64,000 nucleotides of DNA, taken from the NCBI GenBank assembly GCA_964451305.1, contig CAYVHV010000002.1, positions 1-64,000 on the forward strand, in the 5' to 3' direction. Both the position numbers and the translations under genes were made by a program. The notes beneath the pieces are model-generated. The model saw only the letters and a program-made list of their open reading frames with translations, was not told the DNA's origin and did not search any database. This DNA comes from SHLQ01 sp964451305. Its GTDB lineage: Bacteria > Actinomycetota > Acidimicrobiia > Acidimicrobiales > SHLQ01. This document shows, one piece after another, positions 34,242-41,786 of the stretch. Numbering within the stretch: position 1 is the first letter of the stretch; each line of letters begins with the position of its first letter.

Positions 34242-34619
34242 ATGGAGGCGCCGCGCAAGATTGACGTGAATGACCAGGGACATCTCGTCGAAATCTTTGA
34301 GAAGATGGTCGAGCTTCTTGTCGAAACTCGCGGAGCGTATGGCGTAGTCACGGTCGATGACCCCGAGTTCATGCAGGTCATGGCCTTCGATGATGGTGGA
34401 CTCCGACTTGAGAGCAGTGCGAGCGACAAGGTCTTCGCTGCAGATCTCGGCTTCTACGAACGGGTCGAGGAGTTTGAGCACATCGCGGCGGCGAACATCC
34501 CCGCCGGATGGCCGGCAAAGGAGAAGATGGTCGCTCAGACGATGGCGCTCCTCGCGGTTGAAGTTCATGACGTACAGTTCCCAACGAGCCTTGAGTTCCA
34601 GCTCGAACTCGCCGAGTAG
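34242..34619 (+). CDS. Small conserved-looking cytoplasmic protein, unknown function
   Basis: A 125-residue acidic protein with no signal peptide or membrane helix. The first 45 residues look like a helix followed by beta strands (EIFEKMVELLVETRGAYGVV), and residues 75-125 are helical. It contains a possible partner-binding surface rich in Glu. It ends five bases before the stop of the convergent surface protein gene. No family recognised; coding is supported by clean start, codon use and lack of a better frame. Confidence 0.62.
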   Translation: MEAPRKIDVNDQGHLVEIFEKMVELLVETRGAYGVVTVDDPEFMQVMAFDDGGLRLESSASDKVFAADLGFYERVEEFEHIAAANIPAGWPAKEKMVAQTMALLAVEVHDVQFPTSLEFQLELAE

Positions 34620-34624
34620 TGCCG

Positions 34625-36079
34625 CTAGCGCTCGAGTACCACGACCTCGCTCGCGGTGTTCGGATTCTGCGGGCTCGACTCACTCGCTTCGGCGTTAACG
34701 ATGAGCAAGGTGTTGCCTTCGGGAGCGAGTTGCAGATCGCTAATCTCGATGTCTTGCGAGCAGGTATCGGAAGCGATGACATCTCCGAGTTGAAGCCCGG
34801 GCTGTTCAAAGGTTGAGACCCGGATGTTGGCACACACGTTGGTCACGATCTGCGCTGTCGCTGTTTCGCCCACCACCGCCGTTTCGATCCGTTCGATGCT
34901 GACCTGTTCCTGCTCAGCATCGGTAGTTGTGAGTTCAGGAAGTGTCTGAACGTCTATCGATTCGGTTGCGATGTTTCCGAGGCCTTGCCCAGCGCCATCG
35001 GCTTCAGCGGTAAGGACGATGACATAGTCGGTGTCAGGAGAGAGCTGCTCGGTCCAGAGACCAGCGATAGCGCTGTGATTTGTTGTGCAGCCTTGAGGAG
35101 TGCCCGGATGGCGTCCGACCTCGGAACCTCCGACCTCTCGAACAACGAACGAGCCGTTGGTGCAGACGTTGGTGGTGTAGTCGACTCGGACGGTCGTCGT
35201 CGATGTCTCCATGACTTCGACCGAGCTAAATTCGACTGGCGGAACTGTTCGTTCCGCTGGGTCATCGGGGATTGGCCTCGGCGGTGTCGTCACGACCAAG
35301 GTCTCGGTATCTGCGTTGCCGTAGGGACGACCTCGGTTTGTGCCGTTCGCTTCTGCGGTCACGGTCACGACGTACGTTGTTTCGGCTTCGAGCGGTGGAG
35401 TCCACACTCCGGGAACGCCGAGCGAACGATCTACGCACGACTCCGGGCCGCCATTGTTTCGACCCACCTCTTCGCCGGTTGCCTGTTCGATGATCACGAA
35501 GCTCCCGTTTGCGCACTGGTCGGTGAAATAGTCGAACTGGAAATGCGTCGGGCCGATCTCGCCAAGCTCGATGCTCGTGATATTCACCTGGGGAGTCTGC
35601 GAGTCTTCGGCTTCGTTCGGAATATCGCCGTTCGTGCGGAAGAGAACCTCGAGGGACGTCACGGCGGGAGGTCCAATGAGGGTTGACTGGACCGTATAGA
35701 GCTCGCCGGGCTCGAGGCCTTCGATGCGCTCGGTCAACGTCTCGCCGGCGTTCAGCAATCCTTCTTGAGTCACGACGATCTCGCCGTCTTGGCGAACCAC
35801 GCTCGTGAACGCGGTTGCATCCGACGCTTCGATACGGAATCGGATGAAGTCGTCACCGATTTGGGCGACTTCCATGTCCACGGTGATCTGGAGTTCGGTT
35901 TCTTCGTCAGCAGAATCTGCGTCGGCATCGCCGCTCTGAACCGCGCCGTCCGCAGCGACGTCCTGCTCGGTCTGAACCTCATCGAGGTCTGAGGCGGGAG
36001 CTTCATCGCCGCTGTTTATCAGCGCGAAGGCAATCAGTATTGCGACGACTCCTCCAGTTACTAGCGCTACTGATTTCAC
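34625..36079 (-). CDS. Membrane-anchored surface protein with fibronectin-like modules
   Basis: A 484-residue protein. A signal-anchor helix lies near the N-terminus (VALVTGGVVAILIAFALI), then an acidic linker, then four Ig/fibronectin-like modules; two contain paired cysteines in matching positions (TDQCANGSFVIIE and TNVCTNGSFVVRE). The first module resembles the extracellular part of the neighbouring sigma-factor partner (both contain an LIGPP turn). I choose the GTG at 36079 because GGAGG lies four bases before it; an in-frame GTG at 36097 has poorer support. It is the third gene of the sigma-factor operon and probably a product of that regulon. Ligand unknown. Confidence 0.78.
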   Translation of the reverse strand: MKSVALVTGGVVAILIAFALINSGDEAPASDLDEVQTEQDVAADGAVQSGDADADSADEETELQITVDMEVAQIGDDFIRFRIEASDATAFTSVVRQDGEIVVTQEGLLNAGETLTERIEGLEPGELYTVQSTLIGPPAVTSLEVLFRTNGDIPNEAEDSQTPQVNITSIELGEIGPTHFQFDYFTDQCANGSFVIIEQATGEEVGRNNGGPESCVDRSLGVPGVWTPPLEAETTYVVTVTAEANGTNRGRPYGNADTETLVVTTPPRPIPDDPAERTVPPVEFSSVEVMETSTTTVRVDYTTNVCTNGSFVVREVGGSEVGRHPGTPQGCTTNHSAIAGLWTEQLSPDTDYVIVLTAEADGAGQGLGNIATESIDVQTLPELTTTDAEQEQVSIERIETAVVGETATAQIVTNVCANIRVSTFEQPGLQLGDVIASDTCSQDIEISDLQLAPEGNTLLIVNAEASESSPQNPNTASEVVVLER

Positions 36080-36141
36080 TATTCCTCCATTGGTCACTGC
36101 CTCGTCGTTCGCCCGTGACGGTGAGATTGCGTTGCGTCTGG

Positions 36142-37155
36142 CTATTGCGTGCCTCGAGTGATCGTGATGGTCTCGGTCGACCGGTTTCCGGTAGGTTCGC
36201 CTTGCTCTTGAGCTTCAGCTTCGATGACCACGATGTACTCGTTCAGTGTTCCGATCTCGATGAGGGTGTCGAGTGACAGCGAATGGCGTGTCGAACAGTC
36301 GACGTTGGTTCCGGTATCGGAGCGCACGAGTTCGGTGCGGTTGTCGGCGTCGAGTACGACGAACGATGTCTGGGCGCACAGGTTGGTCGAGAAGGTGATC
36401 TCCACTTGATCGTCGTCATTCTCAAGATCAGAAATTTGAAGCGGCGTCGTACCTGCGGTCTGCAACGCAACCCGACCCGAGCGAACGGTGGGAGGTCCGA
36501 TCAAGATGACTTCGATTTCATAGGGCGTTGAGTCGATGAGGTCGACGAAACGAACTTCGGTGACGCCCCCGGCGATTGTCGATCCACCGGTGGTGCCGAC
36601 GACTTCGCCACCCTGCCAGAGTGTTGCGTTGTAGACCGAGTCTTGGGTTGTTGAGAATTCGAGAGCGAGTGCGTTCGGCTCGGTCGCCGTAACGGCGGGT
36701 GCGTCTTGGAACGCGAGTTCTTCAGACTCAATTGCGGGACCCTCATCTTGGCCAAGGTCAACCTCCTCAACCTCCTCATTGGTCGAGCGGGACTGCGCGG
36801 TAGACAGTTCGCTCGGCGACCCCGTGCTCAACACTCGACTGGCTCCAAAGATTGCTGCTGCTACGAGGATGAGCGCTGCCACCCACGGCAGGGCTCTGCT
36901 ATTCGGCGTCTCGTGACCGTCGGTACGAGGCTGGAGCTCGATGGTCGGGGCCAGGTTCTCGCCTGCAGTATCGGAGCTGTTGTGGGTGGTAGCGATGTGA
37001 TGCGCCGCCGAGTCTTCAGCGTTGGTGGTCTCGTCCACGCGTGCCCAGACCCGCTCATGGAGTCCATCGGGCAAAGGAATCTGATCTGGGTCGATGCTGC
37101 GAAGCACCTTTCCAACCTGGTCTGCGTCTTCGCCGTCATTCGCAGAGCTGCTCAC
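36142..37155 (-). CDS. Probable membrane-bound anti-sigma factor with extracellular fibronectin-like domain
   Basis: A 337-residue single-pass protein: an N-terminal cytoplasmic region of about 85 residues (DQVGKVLRSIDPDQIPLPDGL), one membrane helix (ALPWVAALILVAAAIFGASRVL, about 88-108), an acidic linker and two beta modules outside. Its GTG start overlaps the TAG stop of the ECF sigma gene (TAGTG), the usual arrangement of a sigma factor with its anti-sigma. A zinc-type HXXXCXXC motif is absent, so the anti-sigma role rests on position and topology. The outer modules resemble those of the next protein. Confidence 0.7.
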   Translation of the reverse strand: MSSSANDGEDADQVGKVLRSIDPDQIPLPDGLHERVWARVDETTNAEDSAAHHIATTHNSSDTAGENLAPTIELQPRTDGHETPNSRALPWVAALILVAAAIFGASRVLSTGSPSELSTAQSRSTNEEVEEVDLGQDEGPAIESEELAFQDAPAVTATEPNALALEFSTTQDSVYNATLWQGGEVVGTTGGSTIAGGVTEVRFVDLIDSTPYEIEVILIGPPTVRSGRVALQTAGTTPLQISDLENDDDQVEITFSTNLCAQTSFVVLDADNRTELVRSDTGTNVDCSTRHSLSLDTLIEIGTLNEYIVVIEAEAQEQGEPTGNRSTETITITRGTQ

Positions 37156-37643
37156 TATGACACCCCGACATAGGCAGCACGGAAGGCTTGGCGTGCGCGG
37201 GCGAGCGCCGATTCGGCGGCGGATTCAGAGGTCTCGGTTATTCGGGCGACCTCGGCTACCTCCATGTCATCGATGTAGCGCAGCGTGAGCAAGATCCGAT
37301 AGCGCTCAGGGAGTTGTTCGAGCGTCTCGAGTGCTACCGAGAATGTATCGAGAGCAATACTCTCCGCAGAGTCGTCGGCCATCTGCTGGCTTGCGTGTGC
37401 TGTGAGGTATGAAAGCCGTGATCGTCGTTCGAGCTGACGCCAGTGATCGACGAGCTTGTTCTTTGCAACGGCCATGATCCACGCAGCGGTGATCGTCGTC
37501 GTGCCGTCGGTCTGAAGCGAACGAACGGCGGCGCAGAAGACCTCCCCGGTCAGTTCTTCAGCAGTTGCCGAGCCAGCCCTGAATGCAAGGTACCGGTAGA
37601 CAACGGGGAGCATTTCGGCGTACAACGACTCGAAATCGCCCAT
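37155..37643 (-). CDS. ECF-type RNA polymerase sigma factor
   Basis: A 162-residue group 4 sigma factor. Region 2 spans about 5-75 (LYAEMLPVVYRYLAFRAG through AWIMAVAKNKLVDHWR), and region 4 spans about 105-160 (LPERYRILLTLRYIDDMEV, then the helix-turn-helix VARITETSESAAESALARAR). It would direct RNA polymerase to its own regulon. The ATG at 37643 has GGGGGGAG five bases upstream; the longer frame upstream is not conserved. It is followed in overlapping order by the membrane partner and a surface protein, suggesting a cell-surface stress or envelope regulon. A matching ECF-type promoter lies upstream (37743-37767). Confidence 0.9.
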   Translation of the reverse strand: MGDFESLYAEMLPVVYRYLAFRAGSATAEELTGEVFCAAVRSLQTDGTTTITAAWIMAVAKNKLVDHWRQLERRSRLSYLTAHASQQMADDSAESIALDTFSVALETLEQLPERYRILLTLRYIDDMEVAEVARITETSESAAESALARARQAFRAAYVGVS

Positions 37644-37742
37644 TTCGCTCCCCCCAACTTGTCGACCGACAGCTCGCACTTCCCAGAACCCGCTAATCGT
37701 TATGGTGCCATGGGAACGAAAGTGCCTCAAATTCCAAGTCTG

Positions 37743-37767
37743 GACGGCTCGAAGTCAAAACGATTCC
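37743..37767 (-). promoter_or_regulatory. Candidate ECF-type promoter for the sigma-factor operon
   Basis: On the minus strand GGAAT (37767-37763) and CGTC (37746-37743) are separated by exactly 16 bases, close to the GGAAC-N16-CGTC pattern common to ECF sigma factors. It lies about 100 bases before the sigma gene start and would allow autoregulation. Single-site match by eye. Confidence 0.4.
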
Positions 37768-37876
37768 CTTCGACCAGGGCGACGGTTTCTCGCACAACGG
37801 CTCACTAAATAACCGAAATGTGGTTGTCGATGGATTGGAGCGACTACGGGGTCGCTATTTTCAAAGGCAGGGAACA

Positions 37877-38014
37877 ATGATGAACCTCCGACGCGTATCT
37901 GGTGTGGTTCTGGCGGTGACGACCATGGTCACGGTCTTGGCGGCAAGCCCGACTGGAGCCCAGACTTCAGCTTCGTGCAACGGGGAACCAGTAGACGACG
38001 AACGAGAATCCTAG
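37877..38014 (+). pseudogene. Short signal-peptide ORF, probable truncated remnant of a secreted protein
   Basis: 45 codons: MMNLRRVSGVVLAVTTMVTV then AASPTGAQ, a convincing signal peptide with cleavage near residue 27, followed by only 18 residues (TSASCNGEPVDDERES) and a TAG stop. A good ribosome-binding site (GGCAGGGA) precedes the double ATG. The start TSASCNG is similar in kind to the first mature residues of some RTX-like actinobacterial exoproteins, so this may be the 5' stub of a deleted gene; a genuine small secreted peptide is the alternative. Downstream are a 21-nt tandem repeat and a strong hairpin. Confidence 0.5.
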
Positions 38015-38067
38015 GCGCGGGCGCCTCTCGGTCAACGAAGAATCCGGCTCGCACCGTCGTTAGCGAA

Positions 38068-38109
38068 CGAAAGGATCGAACCCAAAGGCGAAAGGATCGA
38101 ACCCAAAGG
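38068..38109. repeat. Two tandem copies of a 21-nt unit
   Basis: CGAAAGGATCGAACCCAAAGG occurs at 38068-38088 and 38089-38109 without mismatch, in the non-coding stretch after the truncated secreted ORF. Together with the hairpin just downstream it accounts for most of the gene-free region 38015-38250; the rest shows nothing recognisable. Confidence 0.85.
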
Positions 38110-38112
38110 GTT

Positions 38113-38146
38113 GTGTGTGTCTGGCGCCCGCCGCGCCAGACCACAC
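38113..38146. terminator. Strong hairpin, probable terminator
   Basis: GTCTGGCGC (38119-38127) pairs with GCGCCAGAC (38133-38141) around CCGCC, and GTGTG/CACAC extends the stem beyond one bulged T. TCACTTTCTC follows on the plus strand. It could end the short plus-strand transcript or the minus-strand DUF368 transcript. Confidence 0.5.
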
Positions 38147-38250
38147 TCACTTTCTCGAGACAAGAAAGCTATCCGCCATCCGCCACCCTTTACATCGTTT
38201 GGCGGGTCGAACAGCTGTCGCGGTATTTGAATATTTTTTCGAAGTCGAGA

Positions 38251-39180
38251 TCAGGCGTTGACGGTCTCGGGCGCTGGAGACTCACTCTTTGGCTGAGCGA
38301 TCGAGCTAACAGCCACGACAACGATTGCTGAGACGACCGCAGCGATGACCGCTCCAACCCACGGAGCGCCGTTCGGCAATTCGAGGCCGGTGCCGGGGAT
38401 GATCTCTTCAGGCTCGATGATGCCAACGCCGTTTGGCCATGGCCAAAGCACGCGGAGCGAGCCGAACATCAATCCGATCAATACCGCCATCACGGTGTCG
38501 TGATAGGTGTCGAGCAGGTGGTTGAGCAACGAAGAGAAAAGCGCGAGTCCGATGATCGCACCGACACCGACGAGCGCAATGTCGCCGATGATTCGTTCGT
38601 CAACGGCGTTGAGCACAGCGGCGTACATCCCGATCATGAGGAGAATGAACGAGCCGGAGATTCCGGGAAGGATGAGGGCACAGACCGCAAGAGCGCCCGA
38701 CCCGATGAGGAGTAGTGCTCCCGGGTCAGCAACCGGGCCGGATTGAAAACCGAGGATCACAAAGACGAGGATGGCAACGACCGCGATGATCGTGCCGTGT
38801 TTGGAAGTCGGTGCTTGGAGGAGGCTTCTGGCAACGACGATGGAGCCGACGACGAGACCGAAGAACAAGCCAGCCATGGTCTCTGGGAAATCGTGTAGTG
38901 CTGTCTCGATGAGTCCCGAAAGAAGCAGCACCGCGCTGAACACGCCGGCGACCAAGGGGATTAAGAAGAGCCAGTTCACTGCCTTCAACCCGTCGATGAA
39001 TCCGGAAAAATCGCCGCGGCAGAGCTTGCCGAGGGCCTTGGATCCGGTGCTCACCGCGGTGATCAGGTCACCGTAGATTCCGAGGATGAGCGCAACGGTG
39101 CCGCCCGAGACTCCGGGTACGACATCGGATGCTCCCATCAGGAAGCCCCGAACATATTGGCTAAGAACGCGTGTAACCAT
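38251..39180 (-). CDS. DUF368 (PopT-type) polytopic membrane protein
   Basis: A 309-residue protein with about eight membrane helices. The N-terminal GFLMGASDVVPGVSGGTVALI is the diagnostic DUF368 motif. DUF368 members (PopT) were recently shown in other bacteria to recycle undecaprenyl phosphate across the membrane, the lipid carrier for peptidoglycan and surface polymers; assigning that role here is by family. It fits the glycan and wall genes in this window. The ATG at 39180 follows an in-frame TTG; it leaves only 14 bases to the divergent gene's annotated GTG, so a short or leaderless transcript is likely. Confidence 0.85.
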   Translation of the reverse strand: MVTRVLSQYVRGFLMGASDVVPGVSGGTVALILGIYGDLITAVSTGSKALGKLCRGDFSGFIDGLKAVNWLFLIPLVAGVFSAVLLLSGLIETALHDFPETMAGLFFGLVVGSIVVARSLLQAPTSKHGTIIAVVAILVFVILGFQSGPVADPGALLLIGSGALAVCALILPGISGSFILLMIGMYAAVLNAVDERIIGDIALVGVGAIIGLALFSSLLNHLLDTYHDTVMAVLIGLMFGSLRVLWPWPNGVGIIEPEEIIPGTGLELPNGAPWVGAVIAAVVSAIVVVAVSSIAQPKSESPAPETVNA

Positions 39181-39194
39181 CAATCAAAAGAGTA

Positions 39195-40094
39195 GTGGCC
39201 CGCCATGATGAGATCGTGATTCATTTGATCCCCGAGCAACCGGGCTTTCGTCACAGTACCCAACAGGTCTCCAACGGGGACGTCGCGCTCCATTCGGAGG
39301 CGCTTCTGACCGTTGAACGAGGCGGCGGAGCTCCTGTCGTGTTTCTTTCCGAGGCTGAAGAACCGAGTTCGCGTTGGCCGGTCGAGTTGTTGAGTGCGTT
39401 GGCTCGGGCCACCGGTGGGTCGATCTGGTTCGATACTCGAGACATCGGCCGCAGCTCCTGGGTTGACGAACCGTACGACATCATCGACCTGATGTCCGAT
39501 GCGCTGGTCGTTATGGACGCATACGAGGTTGAAGCAGCGCACCTCATCGGACGCGGCATGGGTGGCCAAGTCGCTCAGCAGTTGGCTCTTGCGATGCCTG
39601 ACCGGGTGAGCTCGCTCACGTTGGTGAGTTCGACTCCTGGGCGTCGAGAGCAGTTCGGAATGCCCGAGGAGTGGCTGATCGACAAGATGAGCGAACGGCT
39701 TTTCGCCGAGCCGCCAACCGACCCCGATGAGCTGGCCGAGTGGATGGTCCAGCAACTCGAATGGTTCAACGGTCCGGTCTTTCCGTTCGACCGTGATGCT
39801 GCCTTAGCTCGCGCCGCTAGCGAAATCGATCACGGGTGGCGAGGGCCGAACGGCCATGGCACAGCGGTCGTGGACGCCCCCGACATCGTCGACTTTCTCG
39901 GCAACATCCTCGTGCCAGCGCTCGTTCTTCATGGCACGAGTGACCCGGTGTATCCAGTCGAGCATGGACAAGGGCTCGCCGATCGCATACCGAACGCCGA
40001 GCTCGTGCTCATCGAAGGCATGGGCCACGAGCTGCCCACTAGCTTCGTGCCACAGCTCGTGTCGCTCTTTGAAGAACGGATTCTTCGCCGCTAG
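39195..40094 (+). CDS. Alpha/beta-hydrolase-fold protein lacking the nucleophile serine
   Basis: A 299-residue protein with the canonical fold elements: strand-turn IWFDTRDIGRSSW, the nucleophile elbow, the late acid LHGTSDPVYP and a histidine in IEGMGHELP. The elbow, however, reads LIGRGMGGQVA, where active enzymes have G-H-S-M-G-G; the serine position is Gly and the histidine before it Arg. The Asp and His are retained. It may have lost hydrolase activity, bind ligands, or use another mechanism. Start is GTG at 39195; a GTG at 39216 would give more room for a promoter. The next gene, an acyl-CoA ligase, follows on the same strand after 119 bases. Confidence 0.8.
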   Translation: MARHDEIVIHLIPEQPGFRHSTQQVSNGDVALHSEALLTVERGGGAPVVFLSEAEEPSSRWPVELLSALARATGGSIWFDTRDIGRSSWVDEPYDIIDLMSDALVVMDAYEVEAAHLIGRGMGGQVAQQLALAMPDRVSSLTLVSSTPGRREQFGMPEEWLIDKMSERLFAEPPTDPDELAEWMVQQLEWFNGPVFPFDRDAALARAASEIDHGWRGPNGHGTAVVDAPDIVDFLGNILVPALVLHGTSDPVYPVEHGQGLADRIPNAELVLIEGMGHELPTSFVPQLVSLFEERILRR

Positions 40095-40213
40095 GCAATC
40101 GTCTGTGCCGATCCATCGGAAGTCATCGACCCATGTGGGTTCGACCACCTCGGGCCGTCCTTGGCTAGCTTCGCCGTCTACACTCCGGAGACGCTGACGA
40201 AAGGCCTACAAAC

Positions 40214-41758
40214 GTGCACGTATCAACTCTTCCTGACGTCGAAATTCCATCCGGTATCTCAATCACCGACTACACGTTGCGGATGGCTGATGAGCTCGGC
40301 GATCAGCCCGCGATCATCGACGGCCCGACCGGCCGAACACAGACGTTCACAGAGTTGAAGCAAGGCATCCAACTCATCGCTGGTGCACTCGCTGAGCGGG
40401 GCTTTGGGCCCGGGAGTGTGCTCGGAATTATGGCGCCGAACATCCCCGAGTACGCAAGCTTCTTCCACGGTGCCGCGTACGCGGGTGGAACGGTCACCAC
40501 GATCAACCCGACCTACACCGCTGGTGAGGTGAAGCATCAGCTCATCGATTCTGGTGCAACCATTCTCGTGACGATAAGCATGTTCCTCGACGTTGCCCGT
40601 GAGGCAGCGGAGGGAACATCGGTCACCGAACTGGTGTCGATCGATCCGGTCGACGGCGCCTCATCCATGTTCGACTTCCTCGGTAGCCCACCGTTGACCG
40701 AACAGGTCCCAGTCGACACCGATGCTGTTCCCGTCGTGCTCCCATACTCCTCCGGCACTACGGGCAAGAGCAAAGGTGTCATTCTCAGCCACGACAACCT
40801 CACGGCCAACATCGAGCAGTGCAAGCACGTCATGAACTACAGCACTGAGGACATCGCGCTCGCAATCCTGCCGTTCTTTCACATCTACGGCATGCAGGTG
40901 CTGATGAACGGCCTACTCGCAAACGGCGTCACCATCGTGACGATGCCCCGCTTCGATCTCGAACAGGCCCTCACGATCATTCAGGAACGGAAGGTCACCT
41001 GGTTCTTCGCAGTGCCGCCGATCGTCCTCGCTCTCGCCAAGCACCCACTGGTCGACGAATACGACACCAGCACGGTCAAGGTCATCTTCTCTGGCGCCGC
41101 GCCACTCTCCGGTGAACTCGGTGACGAAGCCGCGCAACGGCTGGGATGTGAAGTCATTCAGGGTTACGGCATGACCGAGCTCTCGCCCGTCTCACACGCA
41201 ACGATCCCTGGCCAGAGCAAGGCCGGGTCCTCCGGGCTGACGATTTCGAACACCGAATGTCGCATCGTCGATCTCGAGGGCAACGATCTTGGTATCGATG
41301 AGGACGGCGAACTGTGGGTCCGTGGTCCACAGGTCATGAAGGGTTACCTCAACAACGACGATGCTACGAGGGCAACGATCGATGAGGATGGTTGGCTTCA
41401 CACCGGCGACGTTGCTCACTTCGACAGCGACGGTCACATCTACATCGTCGATCGCATCAAAGAGCTCATCAAATACAAGGGCTTTCAGGTACCACCTGCC
41501 GAGCTCGAAGGCCTGCTCCTCACCCATCCCGCAATTGCAGATTCTGCGGTCATCGGTATCCCGGACGACGAAGCCGGCGAGATCCCCAAAGCCTTCATCA
41601 CGCTAAAACCAGGCCAAGAGGCGACCGCTGAAGAGATTCAAGAGTTCATCGCTGGCCAGGTCGCGAGCTACAAGCAGGTACGGTTGCTCGAGTTCATCGA
41701 CGAAATTCCGAAGTCGGCTTCCGGTAAAATCCTTCGACGAGAGCTTCGCGACCGCTAG
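40214..41758 (+). CDS. AMP-dependent acyl-CoA ligase, 4-coumarate-CoA ligase-like
   Basis: Activates a carboxylic acid as acyl-AMP then acyl-CoA. The protein has 514 residues with the adenylation motifs in order: PYSSGTTGKSKGV (P-loop), GYGMTELSPVSH, GELWVRGPQVMKGYL, DGWLHTGDVAHFD, DRIKELIKYKGFQV and the C-terminal SASGKILRRELRDR with catalytic Lys. The arrangement is closest to 4CL-type ligases, which take aryl or medium-chain acids; the substrate cannot be told by eye. Start is GTG at 40214. No CoA-pathway partner is adjacent, other than the dead-hydrolase-like protein upstream. Confidence 0.88.
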   Translation: MHVSTLPDVEIPSGISITDYTLRMADELGDQPAIIDGPTGRTQTFTELKQGIQLIAGALAERGFGPGSVLGIMAPNIPEYASFFHGAAYAGGTVTTINPTYTAGEVKHQLIDSGATILVTISMFLDVAREAAEGTSVTELVSIDPVDGASSMFDFLGSPPLTEQVPVDTDAVPVVLPYSSGTTGKSKGVILSHDNLTANIEQCKHVMNYSTEDIALAILPFFHIYGMQVLMNGLLANGVTIVTMPRFDLEQALTIIQERKVTWFFAVPPIVLALAKHPLVDEYDTSTVKVIFSGAAPLSGELGDEAAQRLGCEVIQGYGMTELSPVSHATIPGQSKAGSSGLTISNTECRIVDLEGNDLGIDEDGELWVRGPQVMKGYLNNDDATRATIDEDGWLHTGDVAHFDSDGHIYIVDRIKELIKYKGFQVPPAELEGLLLTHPAIADSAVIGIPDDEAGEIPKAFITLKPGQEATAEEIQEFIAGQVASYKQVRLLEFIDEIPKSASGKILRRELRDR

Positions 41759-41786
41759 GCACACCTCGTCCGAAACGAAAACACCA

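Noticed and set aside
37975..38331. 118-codon plus-strand frame over the 21-nt repeat and hairpin
   Set aside because: Basic, repeat-derived composition, no ribosome-binding site, and it overlaps the end of the DUF368 gene.
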